This document shows, one piece after another, positions 20,797 to 34,356 of a stretch of DNA of 36,469 nt. The notes under the pieces were generated by a model. The model was not told the origin of the DNA, made no database searches, and saw only the letters and a list, made by a program, of their open reading frames with translations. The DNA comes from Funneliformis mosseae (Eukaryota > Glomeromycota > Glomeromycetes > Glomerales > Glomeraceae). How positions within the stretch are numbered: position 1 is the stretch's first letter; each line of letters begins with the position of its first letter. The position numbers were made by a program, and so were the translations under genes. The stretch covers positions 1 through 36,469 of the forward strand of contig CAJVPP010000309.1 in the NCBI GenBank assembly GCA_910592005.1, written 5' to 3'.

Positions 20797-21231
20797 GTGC
20801 AATATATAAAGTTTTTATTTAATAAAAAAAATTTTTCAGATGTTTGGAATGCATATTTTATTATAATTTTGAAAGACAGAAGCCAAAAATGCGTACGGAC
20901 TATAGTAAAAGTGCTGTGTACAGACATTAGTAATTTTTTTGGCTGGATGTTACCTACAAAATTAAATTTAATTTTTTTTAATAAAAAAGTTATACAAATC
21001 CGACCCATGGACTATAACTTAATTAAAAGTTACTTTTTTGTTTATAATCAAAATGCATGCTTAAATTATTCGTATACTTTGAATGAAAAAAATGAGGTAC
21101 CAGGTTCAGCACTAGTTAGCTTACCGCAAACCTTACAGGGAATGTGGAGTTTAACTTTACAATGTTCAAAACACCAGGCTGACGGCAGGTCGCCCACAGA
21201 TTACTCTAGTCATAGTAATAAGGCGGGTTAA
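20797..21231 (+). CDS. Unassigned 144-codon ORF, right-arm copy
   Basis: Mirror of 15239-15673, starting at ATG 20797 and ending at TAA 21229-21231. The protein is identical. The coding status is equally doubtful. Confidence 0.3.
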   Translation: MQYIKFLFNKKNFSDVWNAYFIIILKDRSQKCVRTIVKVLCTDISNFFGWMLPTKLNLIFFNKKVIQIRPMDYNLIKSYFFVYNQNACLNYSYTLNEKNEVPGSALVSLPQTLQGMWSLTLQCSKHQADGRSPTDYSSHSNKAG

Positions 21232-21450
21232 ACATAAAAAAAAAATCCTCAAATTTATTTGCTTACGTAATATAAATTAAAATTCTACCAACATTAACAT
21301 TTAAGGGAAACCTAAAATTTATAAAATAAATTTATTTTGTTCAAGTGAACAACTTGCCACGGTTTGGATATAGAGGTTGTAGATTTTGAGATGTAATATT
21401 TCTATGTTTCCAATTGAAGAGCCACGCAAATTTTGTTTTTTCAAATTACA

Positions 21451-21623
21451 GAGTCACGTCACAGAGTCACAGATTCATCGTGAAAATATTATTATAATTA
21501 CAATGCCCATCGCAAGTTTTGCAAAATCTGCATCAACTTCATTTACATGCGTACATTTCGTTCACCTGTAAATAAAAAGAAAAATTGGCGGCTAGTTACT
21601 CTGACTCTGTGACTCTTTGACTC
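21451..21623. promoter_or_regulatory. GAGTCA/TGACTC cluster, right-arm copy
   Basis: Mirror of 14847-15019, with the 8-bp-spaced hexamers now as TGACTC at the right end. Confidence 0.35.
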
Positions 21624-22122
21624 CTTGATAAACTTACTCTTTTCATAAGATATGCTTTTTTTTTTTTAAAAAAAAAAGCGACATGTGTATCTATCAATTC
21701 GGAGCAAATCGTAAATATGTTACGTACAAGATCTATTTTTTCCTCAAGTTTCTATCTCTATTTCTCATTGCGAAATAAACCAAAAATATGACTAAGCCAA
21801 CTCATACCCAACACTAGGACCCCGAAATATATATATGGAGGTCAAGTGGAGCCATTTTACTATTAGATGTACGCAAAATTACAGGGCCGGAATTATGGTA
21901 ATGTCAGTCAGTTGCTATAATAAATAATAAAATCCTGACCGGCATTATCAAATTTGTCTATAAAAGGAAAGATTTACATGATTTTTTTGGCTAATTCTAC
22001 GTAAACGTAAACTCTTCAAAGTTATTTAATATTGTATGTAATTTAATCGAAGGAATTTTATACTACTTTAAATAAAAAATATCATAAAATATAACGTAAT
22101 ATCCCCTGTTTTACTAATTGTT

Positions 22123-22703
22123 CGCCCGTGATACGGGTCATAGATATTTTTACTATCCGGGAAAATATCAATATTTCGTCATCTGAAAATCGTATTGATA
22201 ATTTTATAACAATGAATTAATTTTACATTCAAACATATTAAATTTATTTATTCATTCAAAATTAATAAATAATTGAATTTTTAGAATATAATTTACTAAT
22301 AGACTAAAGTAATACTATTCATGGTTAAAAAATGCCTATTTAAAAACATCAGACGTAAATAATGATTTATTTATAATTTGAGAAATTGTAATAGATATAT
22401 TATAATTTCGAATTAGTTGCATTGATCCATTAATTTCTTTTTTTTTTTTTGAATTTTGAAACCTTGAGATAATTTGGTATATTATATCGACGTATTTTTC
22501 ATTGCTTTTCTGTATTATGTTATTTTTATAAAATAAAATTTTTTTTAAATTTCTAAATTTTTAGATGTTTTAAATGTTAAATATGGATTATAGATTATTT
22601 AGAAGCTTAGGGCAAGACTAAATTGTGTAATTTTTTTAATTTTTTATAGTGAAGGAAAAAATAAAATGATTACTAAGAAAAGTTTATTTCATTATCACGG
22701 GCG
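22123..22703. mobile_element. Possible element with 11-bp inverted repeats, right-arm copy
   Basis: Mirror of 13767-14347. CGCCCGTGATA is at 22123-22133 and TATCACGGGCG at 22693-22703. Confidence 0.35.
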
Positions 22704-22761
22704 TTAGTGAACCACATGAATCATAATATATATATTCTAAAAATAAATGATATGATCATTT

Positions 22762-24256
22762 TCATTTTAAAACGATTTGAAAGACTTCATAGTCATCAAT
22801 TTCAAAATTTCTTGGAATATTAAGGTTTTGATAAGAATTTGATACAGAACTCCATTTACCATTTACCATTTTCTACCATTATATCATTACTACCACCTAT
22901 GTTAAAACCAAAAAGAGGTCCATGAGAATCGAAACAACGTATCGCATCTTTTGTTTTCATTACCCTACCTATTTTACCCGTATCAATATCTTTATAATTT
23001 TCAAATAAAAATATATAACTATCTGTTGTAGCTTTAGAAATATTTCCACTCCAATCAAGTGGATTATAACCTCCAACCATTTGATTCGTATCTTTAATTT
23101 TTGCGATAACGATGGTTGCACCTTTGTAATCACATTTTGTATGAAATGAGGTAGCATCAAATCCATCCTTACTTCCACGCAAAATAAGATTAAATTCATA
23201 CGGATTTTTTTGGATATTATAAATTTCAACTTTTCTATTTATCCAACTTGCAAATAATGCAAGATGTCTTGCATTTACAATAACAGAATCAAAATTGCCA
23301 AATCTAGAGGCTATTTGTTTTATATCTGAAACTAAGTAAAATTGCATGATTTCATACTTTAGTTTTTTTGGCAACAAACTTTTATAAGGTAATACCTCCT
23401 CAAAATATTCTTTTCCAGTGATATCATGAAATCGAATTAGTGGAATAAATCTTGATATTGTTTCTTTCATTAAAATAAAATCTTCTTTTGTCAATTCAAC
23501 AACATCATTACAAATCGCAGGATGTTGTGCATGCGTCCATTTAATCAAATTATTCCATACTTTAATTTCGTTTAACTCAAGAAATTCTAGTAAGAGCAAT
23601 GATTCCAATATATGTGCCGGTAATTCTGTTATCTTGTCAGTTTCAAATATGAGAGTCGGTTTCCGACAAATGGTTTCTAAACCATGAACTTTCAATTCTA
23701 AAAAGGTTTCATGTCGAAAAAGAATTACAAGTATTCCAACAGGATCAGTTTGCAATAATTCTTTTGTGTTTTTAATGATCAAGACTTGAATATATTCGGC
23801 AAGTGTAATCAGACCAAATTCTTCGGCAGCAAGTAATAATTTTAAAACATCTGATCCATCCTCAACGCTTAGATCTATTTGTCCACAATATAAATATCTA
23901 TTATTGTAATTTAATTTATCATCATTATTTTATTTTTCTTTATTATAAAATTTTTTACTCGAAAATGGATATAAAAACTTTAATAAAATATTGTTTCTTA
24001 CCTGAGAATGATTTTAAAGATATGAGGATTAATATTTGGTTTCTTAAAAATATATTTTCCATCCCTTCTTTTCTTCCCAATTTTTAGAAAGTGCAGCTCG
24101 AAAATAATTTGACTGACAACAAAGAACAACGGAATGTGCATAAATTGCTTGAGTTGGTTCTTCACCAGCATGTATAATCACATCATAATTATCCTTGGTT
24201 TTAAAAAGTTGTTCAAAGTTTGTTAATACTTCCAAATATAAAGTCGACGACTCCAT
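22762..24256 (-). pseudogene. BTB-BACK-TLDc gene, right-arm copy with the same lesions
   Basis: Exons 24256-24002 and 23897-22762. The extra base in the G run falls at 24063-24065 and its premature stop at 24044-24046. The duplicated heptamer lies at 22854-22867 and its stop at 22856-22858. Sharing both indels with the left copy shows the damage preceded the inverted duplication, or that both copies derive from one template. The open frame from 23782 to 22856 covers most of the BACK and TLDc regions and might be mistaken for a complete gene. Confidence 0.85.
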
Positions 24257-26050
24257 TTCATGTAAGAGGGAGAATGTTTATCTCGATCACGGACTTATTA
24301 ATAATTTGTGTGATATTTTTTTAAAGGGTGACTGTGCATAGCAAATTGTTTTAATCTGCTCATTTTTATACTGTATTTTGTATTCGTTTATGTATTTGAA
24401 ACAATTTGTATTATTTACATATTGTGATGGATTATGTGATCCTTGAATTCTAATATGTAATGACAAGCGAAAAACTGGAGGGACCGTCCCAAATAAGGAG
24501 ACCGGTTACACAATTTAATAAAAATTTTTTTATACACTTTAGAGTACTTTTTGATGATCTTTGCGCAACCTATCTCCGCCATTAAACGTGATTAAATGCA
24601 TTAAGCAAACCTCAATTTCAGATCGAAAATCAACTTCAGTCACAACATAGGTCCTGGTCTTAGACCGGTTAATGGGACCGGTCCTTTATTATTTATTGTA
24701 TCAACCAACAGTTGCATATTATAAAAACAATAATTTTGTACATTAATTATTATTTGTTTTATACAAAATCCTTTAAGCACACTTTTATACATGCGGTTTT
24801 ATAAGATTTATCTTAATAATATAAAATATTTAAGTTTAAAACTATTTTATTCTAACGAACTAAAAAATAATTTCAGATAAATATTAGGATCATAACAAGC
24901 TATAATTTGTACAAAATTTCAAGTTTCGAATATATTGATTTCTTATAAATTTATCTTAAAGCTCATAAATTTAGTTTATGCGTTTAGGTCCTTTCCAACA
25001 TTTTGATTTTAGACAATTTATAAAGATATATAATTAATTTTATGAGATATTTTTCTTTAAATATTGGTGCAATTAAAATATCGATCTAATTTTTGATGGA
25101 GAAAATTTCTGTAGTAATTTTTGATGCTTCAAATTATCATTCATAATTTAAAATATAAAATACAATATCGCTTTGAATTCCTTTTGGAGTATCAGTCAAA
25201 GATTTTTGATGCAAATACTGCGCTCGTATTCCTACATAATTTCAAAAACAAGTACACTATTTAAAATTACCATAAATGGCTATATTGGGTATTAGCCTCA
25301 AACTCTCAATAATAATTAATGCATGTAAAATTATGATTGAGTTTTGGAATTTTCACTTATTCAATTTTTTTTTTTTTTTTAGAAAAAAAAAAGGAATTAC
25401 GTAAATGAATCAAAAAAATTTAATTTAAAAGTTATGAGTGCCTTTGATCATTCGGAGAATATTCACAGACACTTACATATTTATCTTCGATACTTATCAG
25501 TTCAATACGCGAAAGATAAATCTTCCAAAGTCATTACACTTCCTTTTGATTAAAGTAACTTCGCAATGGCTTCAACAATTCGATCTTGAAATAAAAAACT
25601 GAAACTCAAAATTTAGCAAAAAAAAAAAAAAAATTCCTTTCCTAACTCAATTTGGAAATGCAAAATTTTGCCAACCAACTTCCAATCAATTAACATATTA
25701 TCCCAATTTGGAAAGGTGAAGAAAAATTCTTCAGATCATTCAGATCACATACTTTTTTATTAAAAATTGTTATGTGCGAAACAGGATCTTTTCTGCTAAC
25801 TTGATAGGGTCTCAAAGAGGCACGAAGAAATAATATTTGTTACATCCCAAAGCAGTAAATAATTAATAATTTTCCATTTAAAAATTATTCGAATTAAATT
25901 TTGAATTTTTTGAAGTAATTTAATATCGGTTAAATTACATGCAAGGCTGGCATAAATTAAGCCGAAACAAGAAATCCACAATAAAAGTCGAAATAATTAT
26001 TTACTTTAATTTTGAATTCCCATTTTCGATTGTTTACTATTATTTTAAAA
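24257..26050. other. Intergenic region between BTB-TLDc and P450, right-arm copy
   Basis: Mirror of 10420-12213. It holds the GGACCGGTCC-type element and the BTB-TLDc TATA candidate (24364-24370). No gene was found. Confidence 0.5.
24477..24684. mobile_element. GGACCGGTCC-type element, right-arm copy
   Basis: Mirror of 11786-11993, ending in the perfect palindrome GGACCGGTCC at 24675-24684. Confidence 0.5.
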
Positions 26051-26057
26051 TATATAT
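26051..26057 (+). promoter_or_regulatory. Candidate TATA box of the P450, right-arm copy
   Basis: TATATAT about 86 bp before the ATG at 26143, followed by an A-rich leader. Confidence 0.35.
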
Positions 26058-26142
26058 GAAGTCTCAAAAATTTTTACTCAACAAATCAATCCATTCAAAA
26101 AAAAAAAAAAGAATAAAACAAAAACAAAGACAAAAAACAAAA

Positions 26143-28171
26143 ATGATTAAATATATCTTTCTTGCAATTTTCTTCGGTTTATGGTATTATTTTACCAAAA
26201 AACCTTCAATTCCTAAAGGACTTCAACCTCTTCCTTCACCTAGTGGGGCTTTATTTTATCTAGGTAGGTAGAATTTTTCAGAAATGTAATGCATTGAATT
26301 GAAAGAAGTTTAATATTTTGAAAATATTTTTTATATGTACAGGTCATAGCTATTTACTTGGATCCAAACCACACGAGACGTTAACAAAATGGGCTAGAGA
26401 ACTAAAAACTGACATTTACTCATTAAAGATAGGCGTATTAAATTTCGTTATTTTAAATAGTGATAAGGTTATTGGAGAATTAATTCAAAAACGTAAGTCT
26501 TTAATTAAAAATAACCTCAAAAAGTCATGTGATAGTGTGATAGACATCACCCTAATAATTTTTTATTTACTTATGAGGAGCAATTTATTCATCTAGACTT
26601 GATTCTCATGTTTACTTTCGTACTATTACAAGAGGAGCTGCTATTGGGCTTTCTCCGTATAATGATTATTATAAGAAAGCTAAAGCGATAAGTAAGCAGT
26701 TATAAAATAATTTGAAAACTTCGTGTTTATTTCCGGTAATTGATAACCCCCCCCTTTTTTTTAATCGAAAACAATAGGCGTTGGAATCCTTTCGCTGCAA
26801 AAAACCGAATCTTACAGTCCATTAATCGATGAAATTACAAAAGAAATGCTTTTAGATATGATTCACACCTCCACTTCTTTATCACATCCTGAACCATTAT
26901 ATCCTCGTTCATACCTTCATCGTTCAACTTTAAATATAATTTTGGAAGTAACTTTCTGAATTCGTACTAATAGTATTAATGATCCACTATTCAAACGATT
27001 AGACAAATGGGTAGAAGATTTTACATTAATCTTTTCAAGTGAAGATAGGAGATCGGAATATTTCCCAATAGTAAAATATTTTCCAAACAATAAAACGATG
27101 CAGGTACTTATTCACACCTTTAATTTATTTTTGTTTTTTTTTTTTTTTTCTTAAACAAAGATAACAATTGCTATATTAATTTGCAGAAAGCGAAAGCTAT
27201 TAGAGATGATATTGATACAATTTTTGGTTAACTCTTGGAAGACGTTAAATCAGGAAAAAATCAAGCTCCGTGTACTGCGAGAGAAGTTTATGAACAAGGA
27301 GAATTAGAGGATTATCAAATTGCTCATCTTTTAGCGAGTCTCGTTTTTGCTGGAATGGTAGTTTAAATGTTCTTTTCCTTTTCCTTTTTTTTTTTAAAAA
27401 AAAAAATAAATTATTTGAAATATTTATTTTTTTTGTATTTTAGGATACAGTAGCATCAAGTATAACATGGTTATTAGCGTTCTTGGCCAATAATCCCTCG
27501 TTCCAAGAACCAGCTCATAATGAACTTGACACTCTCATTCCTAAACATGATCGACTCCCAACTTATTCTGATTTTAAAAATCTTCCCTACACTCATGCGT
27601 TAATTAGGGAAGGTCAAAGAGTTTATCCACCAACATGGTTGGGAGTTCATCATTATAATGAACAAGATGATGAATATAACGGTTATCATATTCCAGCAAA
27701 CTCTTTAGTGTTTATAAATTCTCACGCAATTTCATTCAATGAACAACGTTATAAAAATGCTAAGGAATTCGATCCTTATAGATTTATTAATTATGAACAA
27801 AGTATGGCTAGTTTGGCTAATGGACCTGCTGAAAAAAGAGATCATTTTGTTTTTGGAGCCGGGAGAAGGCTTTGTACGGGAGTTTATTTGGTAAATAGTT
27901 TGTAGTAATTGTAAATACTTTAATACAGTATTCCAATGTAATTAATTTAAATTATAATTTTTCCCTTTAGGCTGAAGCCGAATTATTTGTTATTTTGGCA
28001 CGTATTCTTTATTGCTTTAAAGTTGAAAATGCTTCACCTAATGGTGAAGATGGAAAACCTATTCCAATTAATTTGGACAAGCCTATAATTGGTTTAACCA
28101 TTTGGCCAGAAGATTATAATGTTAAACTTGTTCCTAGAAATGATCGAATCATGCAACTTTTAAATGAATGA
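26143..28171 (+). pseudogene. Cytochrome P450, right-arm copy with the same two stops
   Basis: Exons 26143-26263, 26343-26492, 26578-26691, 26778-27103, 27187-27357, 27444-27890, 27971-28171. This copy reads left to right, so the signals are easy to inspect. TGA at 26957-26959 falls between VTF and IRT; TAA at 27229-27231 falls between IFG and LLEDV. The I-helix begins exactly at the exon 5/6 junction (ATG | GAT ACA). The heme Cys codon is 16-18 bases before the end of exon 6. The terminal stop is TGA, which argues against TGA being read as an amino acid here. Confidence 0.85.
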
Positions 28172-30263
28172 ATTCACGTATGCGAAGTTTTTCCTTAAAA
28201 GTTTGTATTATATAGTTTTTTTTTGCGTCATAAAATCATTATTGCAAATCACATTTGCTTTTTTCCAGTTAATTTTTACATTTCTCTCAATAAAATATCG
28301 AAAAAAGGCTTGTCCTTACTACGAACAAAAATGATTGGTCGACTCTTCATGAAATACAAAGAATTTTTAAATTTTGACCAAATTTTTGCTTGGATGGTTT
28401 ATGATTATAAAAAAATAAAATTATCTTTTCGATGTTTCACAAATTAAAATCGCGTAAATTTTCATATACTCAATGAAAGGTGAATTTCATGAGTGTATAG
28501 GGAGATTTTGAAATCTAAATTCACTTGAATTTTTGATATGCGTAATATAATGGAACTCTCGATTGCTTTTCTTTAGATATCCCGTCAAAAGAAGAAATTA
28601 ATTCAAAACGAATTATATGGGAGGTTTGCTATTAAAATCGAGTTACGAACATATGATTCGTAACGTGATTTTTTCTTTTCGATAACGCTAACTTTTTGTA
28701 TCGCAAATTTAATTAATCTTAATTTTATTAAATAATTTTTTTTTTTTTTGAAGAGGAAAAATAACTGATTTTTAGTCAGAAAATAATATATAAATACTTT
28801 TTTAAAATGATTATTTTTACTTTTTAGAAGCAATGAAATATGTTAAATGTGTTAGATGTTGTATATGAAATTAATATGTAAAAGGGTTTATTCAGTTTCT
28901 GAATTTACAAGTAAACCATAATGGCTTCACTTCCAATCGGCTTTATAACACGATGATTTCCATAATTAGTCAACATTTCGCTTAATATAGATTTTGACAA
29001 AAATTCAAGTTGTATTGACCAATTCAAGTAAATTGTATATATTAAAAAACTTGACATTAATGAAATTATAAATGAAAGATTATTCATGAAATGAGCAACT
29101 TATTAGGTTGGTATGTTGCGAAATAAATTTTTTTTTTCGTTATTTATATTTTTCTTTAAGAAAAAGGTATATTTCTTGTATTGACTAAAAAATTTTTTTC
29201 TTTTTGATATTTGATACTTGTTCACCTTTATATATAAAGTATAGTCGCACCACTATGCATCATATGTTGCGATTTCTACTACGAACATTCCATTTAGGGG
29301 AAATATCGAAAAAAATATATATATACAAGAACCATGTTCCATTATATCCTTCTCTATGGAAATCTAGAATTTTTAGACGTCATAAACTGTATAATATTTA
29401 TGTTGATTTTCGATTTCCATCATTAGTAAACTTTTTCGTTTTTCATTTGTTTGTTTTGTAATTTTCAGAATAAAATTCATTCAAAAATGAGTAAGATTTA
29501 ACAAATAAATGGAATCACCTTTATTTATTATTGAATTCACGTGATCTTTGAAATTAGGTTCAGTCGTAAAATTTAGATTCGCCTCTGTCATATCATACTT
29601 TTCCTTCCTTTTTTTTTTATATTTCTTCACTTGTATTCCATATATTAAAACTTTTTTTAAAAATATTCAAACGAATATTGGAATCATTGTCTCTTTTGAG
29701 ATTTAAGTCTTCTTTCGGAGTTTCTTTTTATTATTATTATTATTAATTTTAGAAACGTTCTTTGTTCGAATATGGGTTTTTGGATATCGTGATTTTATCT
29801 ATTTGCAAATGAATGTTAAAATATTCTATTTTAAAATGAACCTCAATTTTTGTGCTCTTTAAAAAAAAAAGATCATGCAATAAATTTTTTAAAACTTTAA
29901 AAAATATTCGTGGTACGAAATATAGTTACTCAGATGTAAATAAATTAAATTTTAAAATTTGCCTTATTAAAGTACCTTTGTTAATAGTATTTTTTTTTTT
30001 CGTTATTACAAAAGTGCCAGATGTCTCATTTTTAAAAGTTATCACGCTTTCGTTAACTTTGCTTTATTAATCTTATTAATTTTAAGTAATGCTCAAAATT
30101 TAAGGTTTTAAATATTTTCGAAAATTCAGGCAAACAATATGATCGGCATTTGACATTATCAATCTCAGTTTGTCGAGGCGCCATAGTATTCATTGATCGG
30201 TGCCGAGTTTATTTTATAGTTGAATGGTTGGTTAAACCCTAATATTCGGAATATACCGTACCG
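28172..30263. other. Two-kb interval without recognisable genes, right-arm copy
   Basis: Mirror of 6207-8298, with the (TTA)6 microsatellite near 29728-29745. No gene is supportable. Confidence 0.5.
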
Positions 30264-30272
30264 TATATATAT
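30264..30272 (+). promoter_or_regulatory. Candidate TATA box of the SDR, right-arm copy
   Basis: ATATATATA about 60 bp before the SDR ATG at 30331, preceded by ACCGTACCGT. Confidence 0.4.
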
Positions 30273-30330
30273 AAGTTGTTTCTTAATTAAAATTTTAAGA
30301 TTTATCTTTTTTCATTTGTATTTAATAATA

Positions 30331-31736
30331 ATGTCTTTTACTTCAGTTGAGTGAAAAGTTGCCTTCGTTTCCGGTAATTTACAAAATAATTTACAATTAT
30401 ATGATTAGAAAACTGAGTTCTTTTATTAAATTTTTTTTTTTTTTAAAAAAAAAATAGGAGCAGCCTCTGGAATTGGTGAAGCTGTGGTAACTCGCCTAGT
30501 TAAAGAAGGGTAAGAGATTTACAATTAATTTTATAAATGGTAATAAATCCCTTACTAACTAAATTTACCTAAAGTGCCAAAGTCACCGTCGCTGATATTC
30601 AAGATGAACTCGGTAAAAAGCTTGTCGAAGAACTCAATTCCGGGTAAGTGTATTCGTTACACAAATTAATTTCAATTGTCACTTTCCACTTTTGTTTATA
30701 TTACATTTGTATCATTGTGATAAATAGAAAAACCGAGACAGTTGCCATTTATGAACACGTCGATGTAACAAATTGGAATGAATATTTGGCTGCATTCAAA
30801 AAAACCGTACAAGTATACGGTCGTGTCGATGTATAATCACTTTCTTTGGTATATTTATTTATTTATTTTTTTTTTTATATATAACATTAACGATGTTTAT
30901 AATCCATTTTATTTTATCTTTCATTTTAGATAATTGTGAACAATGCCGGTATATTTGCAGAAGGTGGTTGCTTGTTTGATGATTCAGACGAACGTACGTA
31001 AAAATTAGTTGAAAGTTTTTAAATGAAAGCACTTTTTAATAATCACCACTTTTGATTTTCTAGCCCCAAATGCGTTAAAAATGATCGACATAAACTTAAA
31101 AGGTGTTCTTAATGGAACAAAACTCGGAATTCGATTTTTGAAGCAAAATGGAAAAGATGGTGGAGTTATTGTTAATACTTCTTCAATTGCCGGCCTCTTC
31201 AATTCTCCTCTTGTTCCAATCTATTCCGCTTCAAAATTTGGTGTGGTTGGTTTATCGATTTCCGTTGCACTAACTGTAACTGTACATAATATTCGCGTAA
31301 ATGTGATCGCACCATCAGCAGTAGGTAAGATGAATCTAAGAAACCATTTTTTTTTTTTCTGAGGGGAAAAAAATTTTTACTTTTTTTTTTTTTTTTTTTT
31401 AGATACGCCAATGATGAAATCTGTGATTCATACAATTCCCGACGATCATAAAGTAGAAATGCGCAAAGTTGTTGATGCATTCATCAAACTTTTCACCAAT
31501 CCAGCTTATAATGGTAAATCATCGTTTACATTCTTTCTACTAATGAATTGTCTTAATATTTTTCTATTATCTTTATAGGTGAAATTATCGCTTTATATCC
31601 AGGAGGTGTGTCTGCCTTTGTTGAAAAATCAATTTATGAATTACCTACAAAACTTAATGAAGGCATGAAACAAGTTATAAAAAAATATGGTGATGACTTT
31701 AGGAAATCAAATAAACAAACAGATGAAGCTTCGTAA
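30331..31736 (+). pseudogene. SDR, right-arm copy with the same TGA at codon 8
   Basis: Exons 30331-30373, 30458-30509, 30575-30643, 30728-30830, 30930-30993, 31064-31324, 31403-31513, 31579-31736. TGA is at 30352-30354, in an exon of only 43 bases. That exon also supplies the first beta-strand of the Rossmann fold, so losing it would abolish cofactor binding. The next in-frame ATG is in exon 6 (31081), past NNAG, which cannot yield an active enzyme. Long T runs just before the acceptors of exons 2 and 7 are identical in length to the left copy. Confidence 0.8.
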
Positions 31737-32126
31737 ATTCATTATACTGTATATCTGTAAATTACATTAATTTTAAGCGAGATTTTGATATAATAGTTAA
31801 TTATATATGTATTAACTTTAATAAATATTGTTCATCCTTTATCTGAAATATTTACACGGATATTTTTTTTCCTTGATTTCATGCAATTTATACTGAAGAG
31901 AACTAATTTTTATCATTCAATAAAGTATATCTTTGAAGTTATAAAGTATGCGACTAAATGAAAATCTAGATCGACTTAAGATTAGTCTATATTTGCAGTG
32001 TAATTAATTATTGTTTATTACACGACACGACTACTTGGTGAAACAAAATGGATTTCCAATAAAGCTTGCCTCCTTATAAATTAAGAACACATTTTTGCGT
32101 GTTTATGTTTTTATAATTCTACCAAA

Positions 32127-33353
32127 ATGATGAATATTTTATTATCGAATTATTATTTCTTAGTGATAATAATCATCATTAATAATTCATTATTGGTTTT
32201 CTGTCAAAGAACATACCGTGAATTAATTACAGAACCAATTGCACTCACGCCTAAGGATAATCGAATTATCAACCATTCGGAGTTACCGTCGGTAAAAGAT
32301 GAATTGTCAGTAACATTAAAAGTAAATATTGCGGCACATGGTCCTTCTTGGGCTACTATTTTTCATAAAGGTATTTTACATTTGAATACTAATTGTCCGG
32401 AGCGAAGCGAAGGACAATATACGTCTATGCGCTATGAAAAATTTTAGGTCACGTGATTATTGCGTTCTCTGTCCGCCCACGTGATCTTAAACCAATGAAA
32501 TCTCCGATTTTGTAAAGTGTCAAGATCGCACAACAGTTCTCGTTTCCTAAATATTTATCTTTGAAAAATTCTGCAGCTATATGTGATATGTAAGTTTGTT
32601 TTTTATTTTAGGAGGAGTAAATGGACGTACCCCTTCACTCTTTCTGACACCAAATACTTCACACGCACATCCACGTTTCTCAATAACCGATAATTATAAT
32701 TTTGGGATTGAATCGATTGGTGATGGGCTTTTGCTTAACCGATGGTATCATATGGCATACACACTCTCAAATTCTGAAAAGCGGATGGATTTTTATATTG
32801 ATGGTGAATGGGTTGGATATTTAAGTATCATATTTGTTCAGATTCAGAAAGTCTCATTCAATGATGCACCGTTATATATTGGACGTGACAACTTTGATGC
32901 AATTACCGGACAAATTAGGTATATATAAAGCTTAATAATAATTTTTTGTACAAATTATATTAAATGGTTATTATTTCATAATTAGCAATTTTCGTTATTA
33001 TAACTATCGTCTAACTCCCAAAGAAGTATTAATGAATTATTCGGTAAAACTTATTTTTCAATTCATTTATGAGCAGATAGTAGATTTAAGCCATATGCTA
33101 TCTTCCAAATTTCTCAAATTAATCGTTTTTAATTTAGGGGGAAGATCCAATAAAAAGTAAAAGTAATGAAACAATAACACCAACAGTATATGAACATCCA
33201 TGTCTGAAAACGAGTGGTGTTTTAGCCGGTTCAATTATTGGATCATTTTTCTGTGGTATTATATTTTTAACAATAGTTTTATTTCTACGTAAAAAACTTA
33301 AACGGAACACATCTGATAATAATAATCATGGGACTAATAATCAAATAATCTAA
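32127..33353 (+). CDS. LamG-type type I membrane protein, right-arm copy
   Basis: Exons 32127-32370, 32612-32918, 32986-33043, 33138-33353. The proposed intron phases (1, 2, 0) keep the frame through the LamG region into the membrane helix. If intron 1 were retained, the protein would stop shortly after LNTNCPERSEG (TAG at 32445-32447) as a secreted 106-residue fragment without lectin fold or anchor. Alternative splicing at this site is therefore conceivable, but nothing in the sequence proves it. Confidence 0.8.
32371..32611 (+). other. LamG intron 1 with hairpin and two E-boxes, right-arm copy
   Basis: Mirror of 3859-4099. The hairpin is at 32392-32418, and CACGTG at 32450-32455 and 32478-32483. 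Confidence 0.6.
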
Positions 33354-34356
33354 TAGTCTTCGCAAATAGGTTACAATTTTGATAATAATTAATGTATTAT
33401 TTAAAATAAAATTTAAAAGGCAAAACAAAGTAAATGCGGTGCAGATTTGCTATCTTTAAACTTTCACTAAATATTCCATTTATATTACCATACTACTATA
33501 ACAATTAGCTAAATTGGTTACTTATTCATCATTTAAATGTCCATCAGAAATGTTATTTTAAATAATCCATGTTTTGATTTGTTTAATCGTATTCTTTATC
33601 ATATCAATGTTTAAAACATAAAGGTGGCATGAATATATCTATGGATAGATATAAAGTTCGTTTTAACAAATCCATGATCGATATAATTTGAAAATTATTT
33701 AGTAATCGAAATTGATAATAATACAGGAGGATTTATACATGCTATAATCTTACTAGAATTAAAAAGGAAATAATAAAGGGTTATATGTTGTCTTGAATAA
33801 GTTTTGAAAATTTAAGTCATTTGGCCCAGTTACTAAAACATCTTTGTTTAAAAGATTAGAGTATTATATAAAAAAAATTTATACCTTTCATTATAATAAA
33901 ATTAATATCAATTATATTTCAAAGTTTATTTATTTTCTTTGGTAGAGCATTAACGTTAATCCTAATTTAGACTAATTTTTTATATTTTATTCCACCAGGA
34001 GTTTCAAAAACATACATGCACGGATTGTATTGCTTTAAGACCATATCTTTTGACTGTAATAAACTTGGTTACGCCAGAAAAGCTGGTTCTATCGGAACAC
34101 TTGTTGCTTTATTAAAATGGTTAAAATTTTTATTAATTAATACTCAATAATTTAAAAAAAAAAATCAATTAAATAATTTTATATAAATAATTGAATGGAT
34201 AAATTAATCAACTTACTGTATATATCATTAATTAAATATCTTCCATTAAAGAAAATATCTTGATTTCATTTATTATTTTATTTTATTTCTTTTTACTAAA
34301 ATGATTACAATAAATTAGTATTATAATGTACTCAGCCATGTGAATAATAAAATTTC
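33354..34356. other. Gene-poor interval, right-arm copy
   Basis: Mirror of 2114-3116. It contains the coding-like fragment 33992-34150. Confidence 0.5.
33992..34150 (+). pseudogene. Unrecognised coding-like fragment, right-arm copy
   Basis: Mirror of 2320-2478. The open frame ends TAA at 34148-34150. Family unknown. Confidence 0.25.

Larger units (their letters stand above)
21232..22761. other. Non-coding stretch, right-arm copy
   Basis: Mirror of 13709-15238, with the hairpin at 21897-21949 and the T/A near-palindrome at 21654-21679. No gene. Confidence 0.5.
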
